Shown here: positions 1 through 8,036 of the stretch, one piece after another | How the letters are laid out: each line of letters begins with the position of its first letter | Numbering within the stretch: position 1 is the first letter of the stretch | Origin: an uncultured Flavobacteriales bacterium | Lineage (GTDB): Bacteria > Bacteroidota > Bacteroidia > Flavobacteriales_D > Sanyastnellaceae | NCBI GenBank assembly: GCA_949373165.1 | Contig: CASICO010000028.1 | Span: forward strand, 1-64,000 | DNA: 64,000 nt | Reading direction: 5' to 3' | Position numbers and translations under genes: made by a program | Notes under the pieces: generated by a model | Told to the model about the DNA's origin: nothing | The model's database searches: none | The model's input: the letters and a program-made list of their open reading frames with translations, nothing else

Positions 1-167
1 AGAACGGCCGGAAGCTGGTAGCACATGGATTTACCGCCTCCCGTGGGCATGATCACCAGGGCGCTTTTTCCTGCCATGACCTCTGCGATGACGGGCTTTT
101 GCGAAGGGCGTAAACCAGGGTATCCCCAGTAGTGGGTCAAGCAAGTTTGTATGTCCTGCGCTGGCAT
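1..167 (-). CDS. recQ: RecQ-family ATP-dependent DNA helicase, N-terminal part (cut by window edge)
   Basis: Reading the minus strand from an ATG at 167 gives about 55 residues before the window ends. They include LRPSQKPVI, typical of the RecQ Q-motif/motif 0 region, and then the Walker A segment [15 protein letters not shown], which is close to diagnostic for RecQ helicases. RecQ unwinds DNA 3' to 5' in recombination and fork repair. The start is the first ATG and leaves the short N-terminal lead usual for the family. The gene is divergent from the lipoprotein gene at 241, leaving about 70 bp for two promoters. The rest of the helicase lies outside the window, so its C-terminal RQC/HRDC domains cannot be judged. 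Confidence 0.9.
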   Translation of the reverse strand, partial: MPAQDIQTCLTHYWGYPGLRPSQKPVIAEVMAGKSALVIMPTGGGKSMCYQLPAV

Positions 168-240
168 GTTGAGCGGTCGATTGGGGAGGGGAAAGTAAGG
201 GGCAAAATTGGGATGGAATTGAGATCTATATTCACCAACC

Positions 241-1485
241 ATGCGCTCAATATTGTTGGTTTTGTCATTGGCTTTTTTCTGTGAATCATGCACTCAACAG
301 GAGAGGGTGTTTGACCATGAGGCCGATGTAAAGGCCGCTCTGTCCGCGGTGAACAATGCCCACTTTACAGCGGTCATGACCAGCCAGACCGAAGCCTCGG
401 GAACCGCATTTGGAAGACAGGTTGAAATGGATTGGGTTTCGGGCCGTGGAGCGGGGGACCCTCAGGCTGGGTTGGCTTGGGTGTATGCAGACACCTTTAT
501 CCAGGACGGGGACTCGAGTGTTTACCTGGGACATCTGCTGGACAACGAAAAGACCTACATCCGACCGGACAGCCTTCGTGAAACCACAGAGGTGGATCCC
601 AATGGCCTTCCGAATGGGAATGGCATGGGCAATTATTATGCGGCCATGACCTTGCCAGAGATGTTGGTGGACACCACTTGGTGGTCGAAGCAGGTTGGGG
701 ATTCGCTGGTTGAGGTACGCTGGAAACATCTGCAGGCCGAGCCCCAACAGGAGGAGCGCTTTGTTTTGACCCGGACCGTGATTCAAGACTCAGCGAGTGC
801 CGATTTTCATCTGGGAAACCAATCATTTGAGCGTTGGACTTTTGAGGCTCCACTGGGCTTGCCAGTCCTCTATGAGCAGTCTTGGTACGAGGGGGAGATT
901 GCCTTTGGCAGCAACATTTCCATTGAATGGGAATGGCACGCGGTCAATGAGGGCAGCGTGGAGACTGCGGTTCGCGAGTGGGTCGCTCCGGATTGGACCC
1001 GGGAGATGGCCATTGAAAGCGTGGAGGAGGAGAAGGTGCGCGATTACTATGCGGAGGCTCTGGCGGCCTTGCCAGCTGTTGGCTCTCTTGCGCCGGACAT
1101 TCAGGGCGTCAACCTCAGTGGAGACTCCATTTCATTGGCTCAAATGAAAGGAGACCTGGTTTACTTGGATTTTTGGTACATCGGGTGCGGACCTTGCATG
1201 AGTGCGTTGCCACATTTGGAAAAGGCGCATCGGGAATTCAGTGCGGATGGTTTTCGGGTGTTGGGGGTGAATCACCACCAAAGTGCGTCCACGGTCCAAC
1301 GCTATCTAGACCGGCGGGAACTGGACATCCCGCAGGCCATTCTTGGCGATTTGCCCGCAGACTATGCGGTCATGGCTTACCCCACGTGGTGTCTTGTTGC
1401 CCGAGACGGTTCAGTCCTCGCCAGAGACATTGGTTTTGGTGACTCCGGGGCTTTTTTGGACTCACTGGTTCAAGCGAATTTGTGA
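241..1485 (+). CDS. TlpA/ResA-like thioredoxin-fold protein, probable lipoprotein
   Basis: A 414-residue protein with a hydrophobic N-terminus ending in ESC at Cys17. That is an imperfect lipobox, so it may be a lipoprotein or simply exported. Residues about 30-270 form a large domain I do not recognise, as is common in Bacteroidota TlpA-like proteins. Residues about 280-414 are a thioredoxin fold: [16 protein letters not shown], then [12 protein letters not shown] with the redox pair Cys316/Cys319, and the cis-Pro loop YPTWCLV. Proteins of this type reduce or exchange disulfides outside the cytoplasm, for example in cytochrome c maturation or stress response. The start is the first ATG and gives a proper signal sequence. 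Its substrate cannot be inferred from the neighbours. Confidence 0.85.
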   Translation: MRSILLVLSLAFFCESCTQQERVFDHEADVKAALSAVNNAHFTAVMTSQTEASGTAFGRQVEMDWVSGRGAGDPQAGLAWVYADTFIQDGDSSVYLGHLLDNEKTYIRPDSLRETTEVDPNGLPNGNGMGNYYAAMTLPEMLVDTTWWSKQVGDSLVEVRWKHLQAEPQQEERFVLTRTVIQDSASADFHLGNQSFERWTFEAPLGLPVLYEQSWYEGEIAFGSNISIEWEWHAVNEGSVETAVREWVAPDWTREMAIESVEEEKVRDYYAEALAALPAVGSLAPDIQGVNLSGDSISLAQMKGDLVYLDFWYIGCGPCMSALPHLEKAHREFSADGFRVLGVNHHQSASTVQRYLDRRELDIPQAILGDLPADYAVMAYPTWCLVARDGSVLARDIGFGDSGAFLDSLVQANL

Positions 1486-1577
1486 GGCTCGCATCAATTT
1501 GACTTTTTGGTCAGGTCCTGTCTTTGGGTGCAGTGATCGGAAGGTTGGGTTCACTTTTTCGGTTTGTTTGCGACAAA

Positions 1578-1586
1578 GGGGGGGGG
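1578..1586. repeat. G9 homopolymer upstream of the YdjM-like gene
   Basis: Nine consecutive G in the 133-bp gap between two plus-strand genes, about 33 bp before the start codon of the downstream gene. Such tracts are prone to slippage. Here it lies where it could alter promoter spacing, but no promoter is evident. Confidence 0.8.
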
Positions 1587-1618
1587 TGATGAAAGTGCGA
1601 GAGCACGACCTTTGAGCC

Positions 1619-2852
1619 ATGGATTCACTGTCACAGATTGTGTTGGGGGCGGCTGTTGGAGAGGTGGTTTTGGGCCGCCGCATTGGCAACCGGGCCATGG
1701 TGTGGGGGCGCTGTGGCCGGAACGATTCCCGACATGGATGTTCTGGGCAAGTTTTTCTTGAGCGAATTGGACAACCTCGGTTTCCACCGTGGCATCAGCC
1801 ACAGCCTTCTGTTCTGTGTGCTGGGTGCCTTGGTTTTTGGATGGGTAACCCACTGGCTTTACCGCAGCCGTCATCATGCTTGGATGGCCATCGCGACCAA
1901 AGCCGCCGCAGCTGTACTGATTGGATTTGTGGTCAACTTCATCACGCAGATCGCCTCTCCGGGGGGCTGGTGGCCAGTGGCCTTGTACATCCCCTTGGTG
2001 GGTGCTTGGCTTGGTAGGCACAGTTTTTACCGCTATTTCAAAGGGGATTGGGAAGCGCCAAATGCAGACCTCAAAGGCTGGGTGCTCCTGTTTTTCTGGG
2101 GCTTTTTAACCCACACCTTGCTCGACTGCTGCACCACGTATGGCACGCAGTTGTTTGCACCGTTTTCGAACATACGTGTGGCGTGGGGCACCATCGCTGT
2201 GGCCGATCCGTTGTGGACGTTTCCCTTTCTGGCGTGCCTTTTGGTGGCGGCGCGTTTCGCCCGTGAAGACAGGCGGCGCCCATTGTGGAACGGCATTGGG
2301 TTGGGCTGGTGCTGCTTTTATCTCGCGCTGACGGCGTTGAACTACAGCCAGGTTCACCGCACCTTTGAGGAGGCGCTAGCGCAGAAGGGGATGAGCTACG
2401 AGCAGTTCCACATTACGCCCACCATCTTCAATAACCTCTTGTGGAATGTGGTGGTGGATGCGGGCGACGATTACCTCCTTGCCCAGTACTCCATTCTCGA
2501 CGAAATCCCGATCACCTTCCATCCTGTGGCCAAGGGCCGTGAATTGCTTCACAATTTCGATACTGACGAGACGCTGAAGGAGCTTCGGTGGTTCAGTGCA
2601 GGATATCTCAATGCCGTGCGGCGCGAGGATGGTAGCCTGCAGCTCAATGATCTCCGCTTCGGCACCTTTTCGGGCCGCGGTGAGAATGCCGATGACTACA
2701 TTTTTCGGTTCAATCTGATTGACCGCGGTCCCGACCAGACGTATGGGTTTGAACGGGCACAAGGCGGCCCCCCAGACCTCAAGGCCGAAGACATGATGAT
2801 TGGCCTTTTCAAGCGTGCGGGTGGGCTTTCTCCCGAAGACGTTCCGTATTAA
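1619..2852 (+). CDS. YdjM/DUF457-type membrane-bound metal-dependent hydrolase, frame broken by one extra base
   Basis: The family's conserved N-terminus MDSLSQIVLGAAVGEVVLG starts at the ATG at 1619 but runs into a different frame after MVWG. Removing one G from the GGGGG run at 1704-1708 joins it to AVAGTIPDMDVLGKF, the expected continuation, and gives one protein of 410 residues. The metal-site residues GTIPDMD and HRGISHSLLF and several membrane helices (about residues 60-240) then follow in order. A soluble domain of about 170 residues ends the protein. Members are integral membrane proteins with a predicted phospholipase-D-like zinc site; substrates are largely unknown. As sequenced, translation from 1619 would stop near 2017. 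A start inside (1638) would lose the conserved N-terminus and is unlikely to be real. Confidence 0.8.
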
Positions 2853-2913
2853 GGGCCATTGCAACGTTCGTCTCGCCCATTGAGCGCACATTTGGGAGGT
2901 ACGTTCCTCCTGT

Positions 2914-4119
2914 TCAGTTGGTGATTCTGGCCATGTTTTGTGGCCAGGGGTCTTGAAATGCATGCCCCCCGCGCCACAACTCAATTTCTTCATCCGACAA
3001 AAAGCACGATTTCAAGGCCTCTGTGAAACGATCGACTCTGGATTCATCTCCGATCACGGTGACATCGCAATTCCGGTCGCCAAATCGGCCTTTTTCCTCG
3101 GCCAGCATTTCCTTGAGTTGGGCAATCTCCATTTCTGAGATGCCGTGGTCTTCGTCCGCGACAATGCCGGCCCTCCAGGATCCGATGATCTCTAGGCTAA
3201 TGCCACCTGCGGCTTGGTTCCAAAGCATGGCATGCTTATCTCGGCTCGCGAGCCAGAAGAACCCTTTGCTGCGGGAGATTTTCTCGTCCAGGTGTTCGTG
3301 ACAGATTGTCCAGAGGCGTTGAGGGTGAAAGGGGCGGTCGTCCCTGATGACCCTTGTGGCCAGATCGTAGGGCCTGTCATTTTGTGTTTCGGCTTCTAGG
3401 GCGGGTTTCAACTCCTCCATCAATTGCGTCACGTTGAGGTAGTCATACTCGTCCAGGTCCATTAAGGAGTCGATGTCCAGCTTTCCAAATTGCAACGAAT
3501 GGGTCGAAGCGTATGGATTGATGTTGCGAACGACGGAAGCAATGGGGTTCAATTGGTGCGATGCGATGCGGTCGGCTTTGGTCAAGAAAACGTGGCTGCT
3601 GAACATGATTTGTTCGACGAGCAAGTTCACGGTGTCTCGTTTGCCATGGGTCACATTGTGTTGCATTCTGGGGATCAAGTTTGCCCCATTGTCAAAATCT
3701 TGGCTGATCATCAGGCTGTCTACCAGGGCGAAGACCCCAGTGAGCTTGAGTGATTTCTGCTCCTTAAAGAACGCGATGAGCGGCATGGGGTGGCAGCTTC
3801 CTGATGTTTCTACAATGATCAGCTTGGGGGTTTTCTCTGACCTCAATGTTCGAATGGCCTCATCCAGTTTTTCAATGCCCTTGGTGCTGCTCAATACACA
3901 CGAGTGAATCGACACGAGCATGCTTTTGTTTTCTTCTACTGCCTCCGTAATGCCGAGCAGTTCCCCGTCCACATCCAGTTCGCTCATGTCGTTCACGATG
4001 GCGCTAACATCCAGGCTGAGCTTACGTGCTTGGGCGAGCAGGCTCCGGAACAACGTTGTTTTTCCCGACCCCAAAAACCCGTTGAGAATCAGGATGGGGG
4101 TTCTTTGCAAAGGGGTCAT
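2914..4119 (-). CDS. COG0523 (CobW/ZigA-like) G3E GTPase, probable zinc metallochaperone
   Basis: A 401-residue P-loop GTPase. Walker A is GFLGSGKTT near the N-terminus, a Walker B/switch-like IVETSG lies near residue 105, and TKAD serves as the base-recognition motif. The C-terminal half has the CobW_C signature, including GDRNCDVTVIG, LSDEEIELW and DPWPQN, as in ZigA. COG0523 proteins use GTP hydrolysis to load metals, often zinc, into client enzymes. The usual CxCC metal motif is absent: the equivalent stretch reads SIHSCVLSST with a single Cys. An upstream in-frame GTG (4137) exists, but ATG 4119 places the P-loop where the family expects it. The gene follows the MerC-like gene by about 113 bp in the same direction and sits beside a Zur-type regulator, which supports a zinc role. 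Confidence 0.88.
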   Translation of the reverse strand: MTPLQRTPILILNGFLGSGKTTLFRSLLAQARKLSLDVSAIVNDMSELDVDGELLGITEAVEENKSMLVSIHSCVLSSTKGIEKLDEAIRTLRSEKTPKLIIVETSGSCHPMPLIAFFKEQKSLKLTGVFALVDSLMISQDFDNGANLIPRMQHNVTHGKRDTVNLLVEQIMFSSHVFLTKADRIASHQLNPIASVVRNINPYASTHSLQFGKLDIDSLMDLDEYDYLNVTQLMEELKPALEAETQNDRPYDLATRVIRDDRPFHPQRLWTICHEHLDEKISRSKGFFWLASRDKHAMLWNQAAGGISLEIIGSWRAGIVADEDHGISEMEIAQLKEMLAEEKGRFGDRNCDVTVIGDESRVDRFTEALKSCFLSDEEIELWRGGHAFQDPWPQNMARITN

Positions 4120-4232
4120 GTTGGATGGGGGATTCACGGTGCTGAACTTCTGCCTTGCATGCTCTACAGGTAAGATTGCAACACAAGCTGTTCAATGGCC
4201 GGGAACTGTCGCCTTGGCACTGTTGGGTGTTG

Positions 4233-4637
4233 TTACCCTTGGTGGATGGCACACGAGTCAGAATGGCACCGTCCGAATTTCAAGTTGTAGAAATGAGAAA
4301 CGATCAGCGCGGTGGCGGCTGAATATTTCACCCATTCGGAAAACAAAGCGGGGTGGAAAGTCTCGAAAAGAATGGACAGGGTCAGGGTGCCCCAGGCGAG
4401 CCACAACCCAAATTGAACCGGCTTTGAAGCACTGGATTTGGTCGCACGCACTACGGCCACCCCCGAAATGAACAGAAAAGCAAAGTCGATGGAGCGCCAC
4501 CATGTGGGCGCACCACTGCAACAGGTGTGGGCACAAGCTTGCGCCACAAAGAGGAAGGGCGTAGCTACACAGTGAATCATGCAGAGAAAACTGGCTGCTG
4601 CGCCGATGGTGTCGGCCTTAATCGAGAGAGTAGACAA
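4233..4637 (-). CDS. MerC-domain membrane protein (metal uptake)
   Basis: A 134-residue protein with about four hydrophobic helices. The N-terminus ADTIGAAASFLCMIHC matches the MerC signature, whose Cys pair binds a soft metal, and a second pair (CAHTCC) follows. MerC proteins carry metal ions, classically Hg(II), across the inner membrane. In Bacteroidota, MerC-like genes are often found beside Fur/Zur regulators without other mer genes, as here, so zinc is the more likely cargo. The only start that keeps the conserved N-terminus is TTG at 4637. No ATG or GTG lies upstream before a stop. It is divergent from the regulator at 4711 and shares the palindromic operator with it. Confidence 0.8.
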   Translation of the reverse strand: MSTLSIKADTIGAAASFLCMIHCVATPFLFVAQACAHTCCSGAPTWWRSIDFAFLFISGVAVVRATKSSASKPVQFGLWLAWGTLTLSILFETFHPALFSEWVKYSAATALIVSHFYNLKFGRCHSDSCAIHQG

Positions 4638-4677
4638 AGTGGGTTCGATTTGAGGGGCTAAATTAGGCGTTCACTCC

Positions 4678-4702
4678 TTTAACGCAACTAAGTTGCATTA
4701 AA
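4678..4702. promoter_or_regulatory. 25-bp palindrome, probable Zur/Fur-family operator
   Basis: The arms TTTAACGCAACT and AGTTGCATTAAA flank a single central A and are reverse complements at 11 of 12 positions. The site ends 8 bp before the regulator's ATG and starts 41 bp before the MerC-like start codon. It is thus placed to repress both transcripts. Odd-length palindromes of this size are typical of Fur/Zur boxes. Binding itself is inferred. Confidence 0.75.
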
Positions 4703-4710
4703 TTTCTGCC

Positions 4711-5088
4711 ATGGGGATTCAGCGAAAAACCAAGTCTTTGCAGGCCGTTTATGAGGCGTTTGGTGACTCAAATGAGGCGCTTTCTGTGAAAATGATCCGT
4801 GATCGATTGGGTGAAAGCGTCAACAAAACCACGGTTTATCGGTTGCTGGACCGTTTGGAGGAGGATGGCATGGTGCATTCTTTTTCGGGCGAAGACAGTG
4901 TCACATTTTATGCCCGTTGCCACGCGTGTAAGGGCGTTTCTCACGATCACAATCATCCGCACTTTAACTGTGTTTCGTGCGACAAAGTGCTGTGCATGGA
5001 AGAGGAGGTGGTTTTGCCTCTTTCGGGAAAGTTCAAAGTCACGGAAGCGCGCATATTCTTGAAGGGGATTTGTGCAGAGTGTGCTTAA
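4711..5088 (+). CDS. zur: Fur-family transcriptional repressor, Zur-like
   Basis: A 125-residue Fur-family regulator. The N-terminal half is a winged helix with NKTTVYRLLDRLEEDGMV (recognition region). The C-terminal half carries a dense metal-binding segment: Cys70, His71, Cys73, then HDHNHPHF (His78-His84), with Cys87 and Cys90 forming the structural CxxC. A second CAEC pair ends the protein. This family senses Fe, Zn, Mn or peroxide. Zur is preferred from the neighbouring COG0523 GTPase and MerC-like gene, but Fur or PerR function cannot be excluded from sequence alone. The palindrome just upstream suggests autoregulation. The start is the only ATG near the operator. Confidence 0.85.
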   Translation: MGIQRKTKSLQAVYEAFGDSNEALSVKMIRDRLGESVNKTTVYRLLDRLEEDGMVHSFSGEDSVTFYARCHACKGVSHDHNHPHFNCVSCDKVLCMEEEVVLPLSGKFKVTEARIFLKGICAECA

Positions 5089-5183
5089 TGGCCCGCAGCT
5101 TTTTGCCAATTTTAAGGGGGCTGAAATTTGTAGAACAGGGTCAGGGCTGTGGCCAAGCCGTACTTTAGAAAAAAAAAGAACAG

Positions 5184-5528
5184 ATGTCTGCAGCTCAATT
5201 CAACTTACTGAATTCTATTACTCTGATTCTCTTTGGGTTGTGGGGTTATGTCGAAACAGAGTCTTTCACAGCTTTTATCCCGGTTGCCTTTGGAATCGTG
5301 CTGGTCCTGTGTCAAAGAGGGGTAAAGAAGGAGAACAAAATTGTGGCCCACATCGCGGTTCTGCTCACTTTGATTTTGCTTCTGGCCTTGGTTGGAATGC
5401 GCTTGCCTAAATCGTTGGAGTCAGGAGGAATGGGCCTGTTCCGTGTCGCCGTCATGATCGCCACGTCTTTGTTGTCTATGGTGGGGTTTGTGAGGAGCTT
5501 TATTGCCGCTCGAAAGGCCCGTCAGTAA
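5184..5528 (+). CDS. Small membrane protein, about four helices, unknown function
   Basis: A 114-residue protein made almost wholly of hydrophobic helices: roughly residues 8-24, 27-43, 56-72 and 85-107, with short charged loops such as QRGVKKENK. The tail is basic (RKARQ). I do not recognise a family, and no catalytic motif is visible. The start follows an A-rich stretch. It is the first of two short membrane proteins downstream of the Zur-like gene, separated from it by about 95 bp, so membership of the metal regulon is possible but unsupported. Confidence 0.65.
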   Translation: MSAAQFNLLNSITLILFGLWGYVETESFTAFIPVAFGIVLVLCQRGVKKENKIVAHIAVLLTLILLLALVGMRLPKSLESGGMGLFRVAVMIATSLLSMVGFVRSFIAARKARQ

Positions 5529-5592
5529 GTTGTGTAGAGGTCGATTTCAGCGCTTTTGGCGCCTCCTCTAAGCATTTTCATACATTGTACTC

Positions 5593-6036
5593 ATGCCGTT
5601 CTTAGGGGGATATGCCATCAAATTTGCTGTCTCTTTTGGGGCAGTATCTGCTTTTTCGGCCTACTTGATGACCTCGCTTGCTCTTGTTGATGAGGGTTGG
5701 GGCGGCCTTTGGGTGTGCATAGGTTCTGCCTCTTTTATCGTGGGCTACTCGTTGTCTTATTGGCTTGTGGAGCGAAAGACAGAGTGTGCGAACTCGAGGC
5801 TGGTTTTGGTCGGGTCACTCATCGCGGTATTGAGCCATTGGCTGAGCTGGTATGGCTTCTTGCTGGTCAATTATGTGCAGTGGAAGTTTTTCGGAAAAGC
5901 ACTGGATTTTGACCCCATCGATCCCGTTATGGGGCTTGGGGTGGCATGGGGGTATTCACTTTTTAGTTTGGCATTTTTGGGCTGGCTATCGCTTCCCCTC
6001 GCCATTTTCCTCAGCTTCAATCTTCAGCGACCATAA
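5593..6036 (+). CDS. Small membrane protein, four helices, unknown function
   Basis: A 147-residue protein with four strong hydrophobic segments at about residues 10-30, 37-55, 74-97 and 118-143. One connecting loop is charged (ERKTECANSR). No motif I recognise. It follows the preceding small membrane protein by 64 bp on the same strand. Codon use and third-position G+C look like its neighbours, which supports a real gene, but nothing in the sequence indicates a role. Confidence 0.6.
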   Translation: MPFLGGYAIKFAVSFGAVSAFSAYLMTSLALVDEGWGGLWVCIGSASFIVGYSLSYWLVERKTECANSRLVLVGSLIAVLSHWLSWYGFLLVNYVQWKFFGKALDFDPIDPVMGLGVAWGYSLFSLAFLGWLSLPLAIFLSFNLQRP

Positions 6037-6100
6037 TCAAGGCTCCTTGTTAAACTCAATGGCTTTGGCAACAAGGACACATTTGGCTCGTTCTGGGCAC

Positions 6101-6706
6101 ATGAAAATCATCCTTAACCAATTGACGTTGGCCCTGGTATTGGCCCTCTGTATGTTCGGTTCAAATGCCGCAGCGCAAAGAGGGTCGATTTTGAAATTCA
6201 GTTTATCTGACCCAATCTCAGGACGTTATGGTTTGGGCTTGGAGAAGCGCATCGCTAAGGGGCTGAGCGTGGCCGTCGAGATGGATTGCCTAAGCAGAGA
6301 AGTGTTCTTAGAATCGGACCACCCTTGGTATGAGCCCTTGACGGTGAGAAAAGAGGGTTATGTTTTCGAGCCGCAAGTGAGGTTGTACCGGGGCGATGTC
6401 CTGAGCGGGACCTATGCCTCGCTATCGGGTGTCTTTGGCTTTGCCGAATACACCACGGAAACAGGGTTCATTGACAATGACGATTGGTCTTCTGTTGGCG
6501 CATCGCTTCACATCGGACACCAACTGCGGCTGGGCAGTGTGGTATTGGACGGATATGCCGGATGCACATGGGCGAAGGACGTTTACCCTGGACCATATTT
6601 CGAGTCTACGGTGTTGTTTCCACCGCCAAGCGGCTTGCGTTTCTCAGGAGGTCTTCGACTCGGCTTGTGCCCAAGCTTTTGGAAACGGCGCAAAGCAGAG
6701 GATTGA
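6101..6706 (+). CDS. Exported protein, probable small outer-membrane beta-barrel
   Basis: A 201-residue protein from ATG 6101. The N-terminus has a clear signal peptide ending SNAAAQ. The mature part alternates polar and hydrophobic residues in barrel-like strands separated by turns, and includes phrases such as ISGRYGLGLEKRIAKGLSVAVE and GASLHIGHQLRLGSVVL. This is the pattern of small Bacteroidota outer-membrane barrels. It ends KRRKAED rather than with the aromatic residue typical of many barrels. The frame is open further upstream, but that extension overlaps the previous gene and lacks a signal peptide, so the internal ATG is chosen. No specific family is recognised. Confidence 0.65.
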   Translation: MKIILNQLTLALVLALCMFGSNAAAQRGSILKFSLSDPISGRYGLGLEKRIAKGLSVAVEMDCLSREVFLESDHPWYEPLTVRKEGYVFEPQVRLYRGDVLSGTYASLSGVFGFAEYTTETGFIDNDDWSSVGASLHIGHQLRLGSVVLDGYAGCTWAKDVYPGPYFESTVLFPPPSGLRFSGGLRLGLCPSFWKRRKAED

Positions 6707-6829
6707 GTCTGTTCTTATTGGATGCGGCCACCCATTTTTGACAGGCCACCGGCGGCAGGCTGTTGTCCCTGTTTTCATTTGGCTGATGGCCACCAAGGTT
6801 TGATGTTTTGGTCTTATATTATGGGATAT

Positions 6830-7975
6830 ATGGCTACTTTTGAGAGGTTTTTGTCGGTATTCTTGATGATGTCCTTAGGGGTGGTTCAAGCCCAGATTTC
6901 CTGTCCCAACTCCTTCGATGGCAATGCTGATGGTGTCGTGGGTATCGGGGATTTGCTGGATTTGCTTGGCTTGTTTGGAGACATCGATGCAGATGGCGAC
7001 GGGACTTGGGACAGCGAGGACCTCTGCACCGACCCGGAGGCTTGCAATTATGACGCCAGCCCTTCCGAGACATGCGCATACCTCGATTTCTTGGGGGTTT
7101 GCAATGGCGGTTGCACAGGAGACAGCGATGGCGACGGAATCTGCGACAACATCGACACTTGCATTGGCGTATTTGACGAATGCGGGGTGTGCAATGGACC
7201 CGGGCCCACCGAGGTCAGCATTTTCGAGATCACGGTCCTGTACGACAGTGTTTATGCTGCTCAAGTGGACACGTGGTTCGTGTATGAGGTGGGGATGGAC
7301 ACCACTTTCAGTTATACCTGTCCTCCGCCACCACTGCCTTGTGGGGAGTTGATGGCTTTTGATGGTTATGACTATGCTACCGTGCAGATTGGGGGCCAAT
7401 GCTGGTTCGCCGAGAACCTGCGCGCTTTGCATTACGCCAATGGCGATGCCCTTTCCGCTGGCCTCAACGACAGCCAATGGAATTCAGCCTCTTTTGGTGC
7501 GACGGCCGTTTATGGTGAGGACACAGGCTGCAACTCAGAATCGCCTGACTTTGACGCTTGTGATCCCGAGGAGTCTCTGGAGGAATACGGGCGCCTTTAC
7601 AATTGGTATGCGGTCAACGACGACCGGAGTTTATGTCCGGCAGGTTGGCATGTTCCCACGCATTCAGAATGGTCAGCGTTGACCAGTCACCTCGGAGGTA
7701 CGAGCACATCAGGGGAGGCACTGAAGTCGTCAACAGGGTGGAGAGGAAGCGGCAACGGACTCAACACCAGTGGATTCAATGGTTTCCCCGGTGGCTTTCG
7801 CAATTCCTCCAGTGGCGGTTACTTCAGTTTGGCCGGAGAGCGAGGCAAATGGTGGACGTCCACACCTTACAGTTCTCTTGCTTATTACCGGGAGCTCAAA
7901 TGGACAACCAACAGCGTTTCCTCGTCTTACACCAGCAGGAAGCACGGACACTCTGTGCGCTGCATCCAAGATTGA
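6830..7975 (+). CDS. Secreted FISUMP-domain protein with dockerin-like and Cys-rich repeat segments
   Basis: About 381 residues from ATG 6830 (ATG 6821 is also possible). A signal peptide ends VVQAQ. Next comes a calcium-loop-like segment, DGNADGVVGIGDLLDLLG, resembling a dockerin repeat, and then Cys-rich repeats (CTDPEACNYD, GDSDGDGICDN, DECGVCNGPG) widespread in marine flavobacterial surface proteins. The C-terminal 200 residues match the Fibrobacter succinogenes major paralogous domain (TIGR02145): IGGQCWFAENLRA, GRLYNWYAVND, LCPAGWHVPTHSEW, GFPGGFRN, KHGHSVRCIQD. Proteins of this type are extracellular; the domain's function is unknown. There is no T9SS sorting tail after the FISUMP domain. 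A good terminator follows. Confidence 0.85.
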   Translation: MATFERFLSVFLMMSLGVVQAQISCPNSFDGNADGVVGIGDLLDLLGLFGDIDADGDGTWDSEDLCTDPEACNYDASPSETCAYLDFLGVCNGGCTGDSDGDGICDNIDTCIGVFDECGVCNGPGPTEVSIFEITVLYDSVYAAQVDTWFVYEVGMDTTFSYTCPPPPLPCGELMAFDGYDYATVQIGGQCWFAENLRALHYANGDALSAGLNDSQWNSASFGATAVYGEDTGCNSESPDFDACDPEESLEEYGRLYNWYAVNDDRSLCPAGWHVPTHSEWSALTSHLGGTSTSGEALKSSTGWRGSGNGLNTSGFNGFPGGFRNSSSGGYFSLAGERGKWWTSTPYSSLAYYRELKWTTNSVSSSYTSRKHGHSVRCIQD

Positions 7976-7984
7976 GGGGCTGAG

Positions 7985-8007
7985 CGGATAAAAATCCGAT
8001 TTTTTTA
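7985..8007 (+). terminator. Rho-independent terminator
   Basis: CGGAT, loop AAAA, ATCCG, then A and eight T, 10 bp after the stop of the FISUMP gene. It lies between two convergent genes and is oriented for the plus strand. Confidence 0.8.
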
Positions 8008-8036
8008 AATGACCCTTGGTCGCTCAAGGAGCGTGC

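Noticed and set aside
1638..2852. Start of the YdjM-like gene at 1638
   Set aside because: It reads the conserved N-terminal region in the wrong frame; the family N-terminus is at 1619 with a one-base break.
5852..6100. Upstream extension of the barrel-like gene at 6101
   Set aside because: Overlaps the previous gene, has no signal peptide, and the signal begins at 6101.
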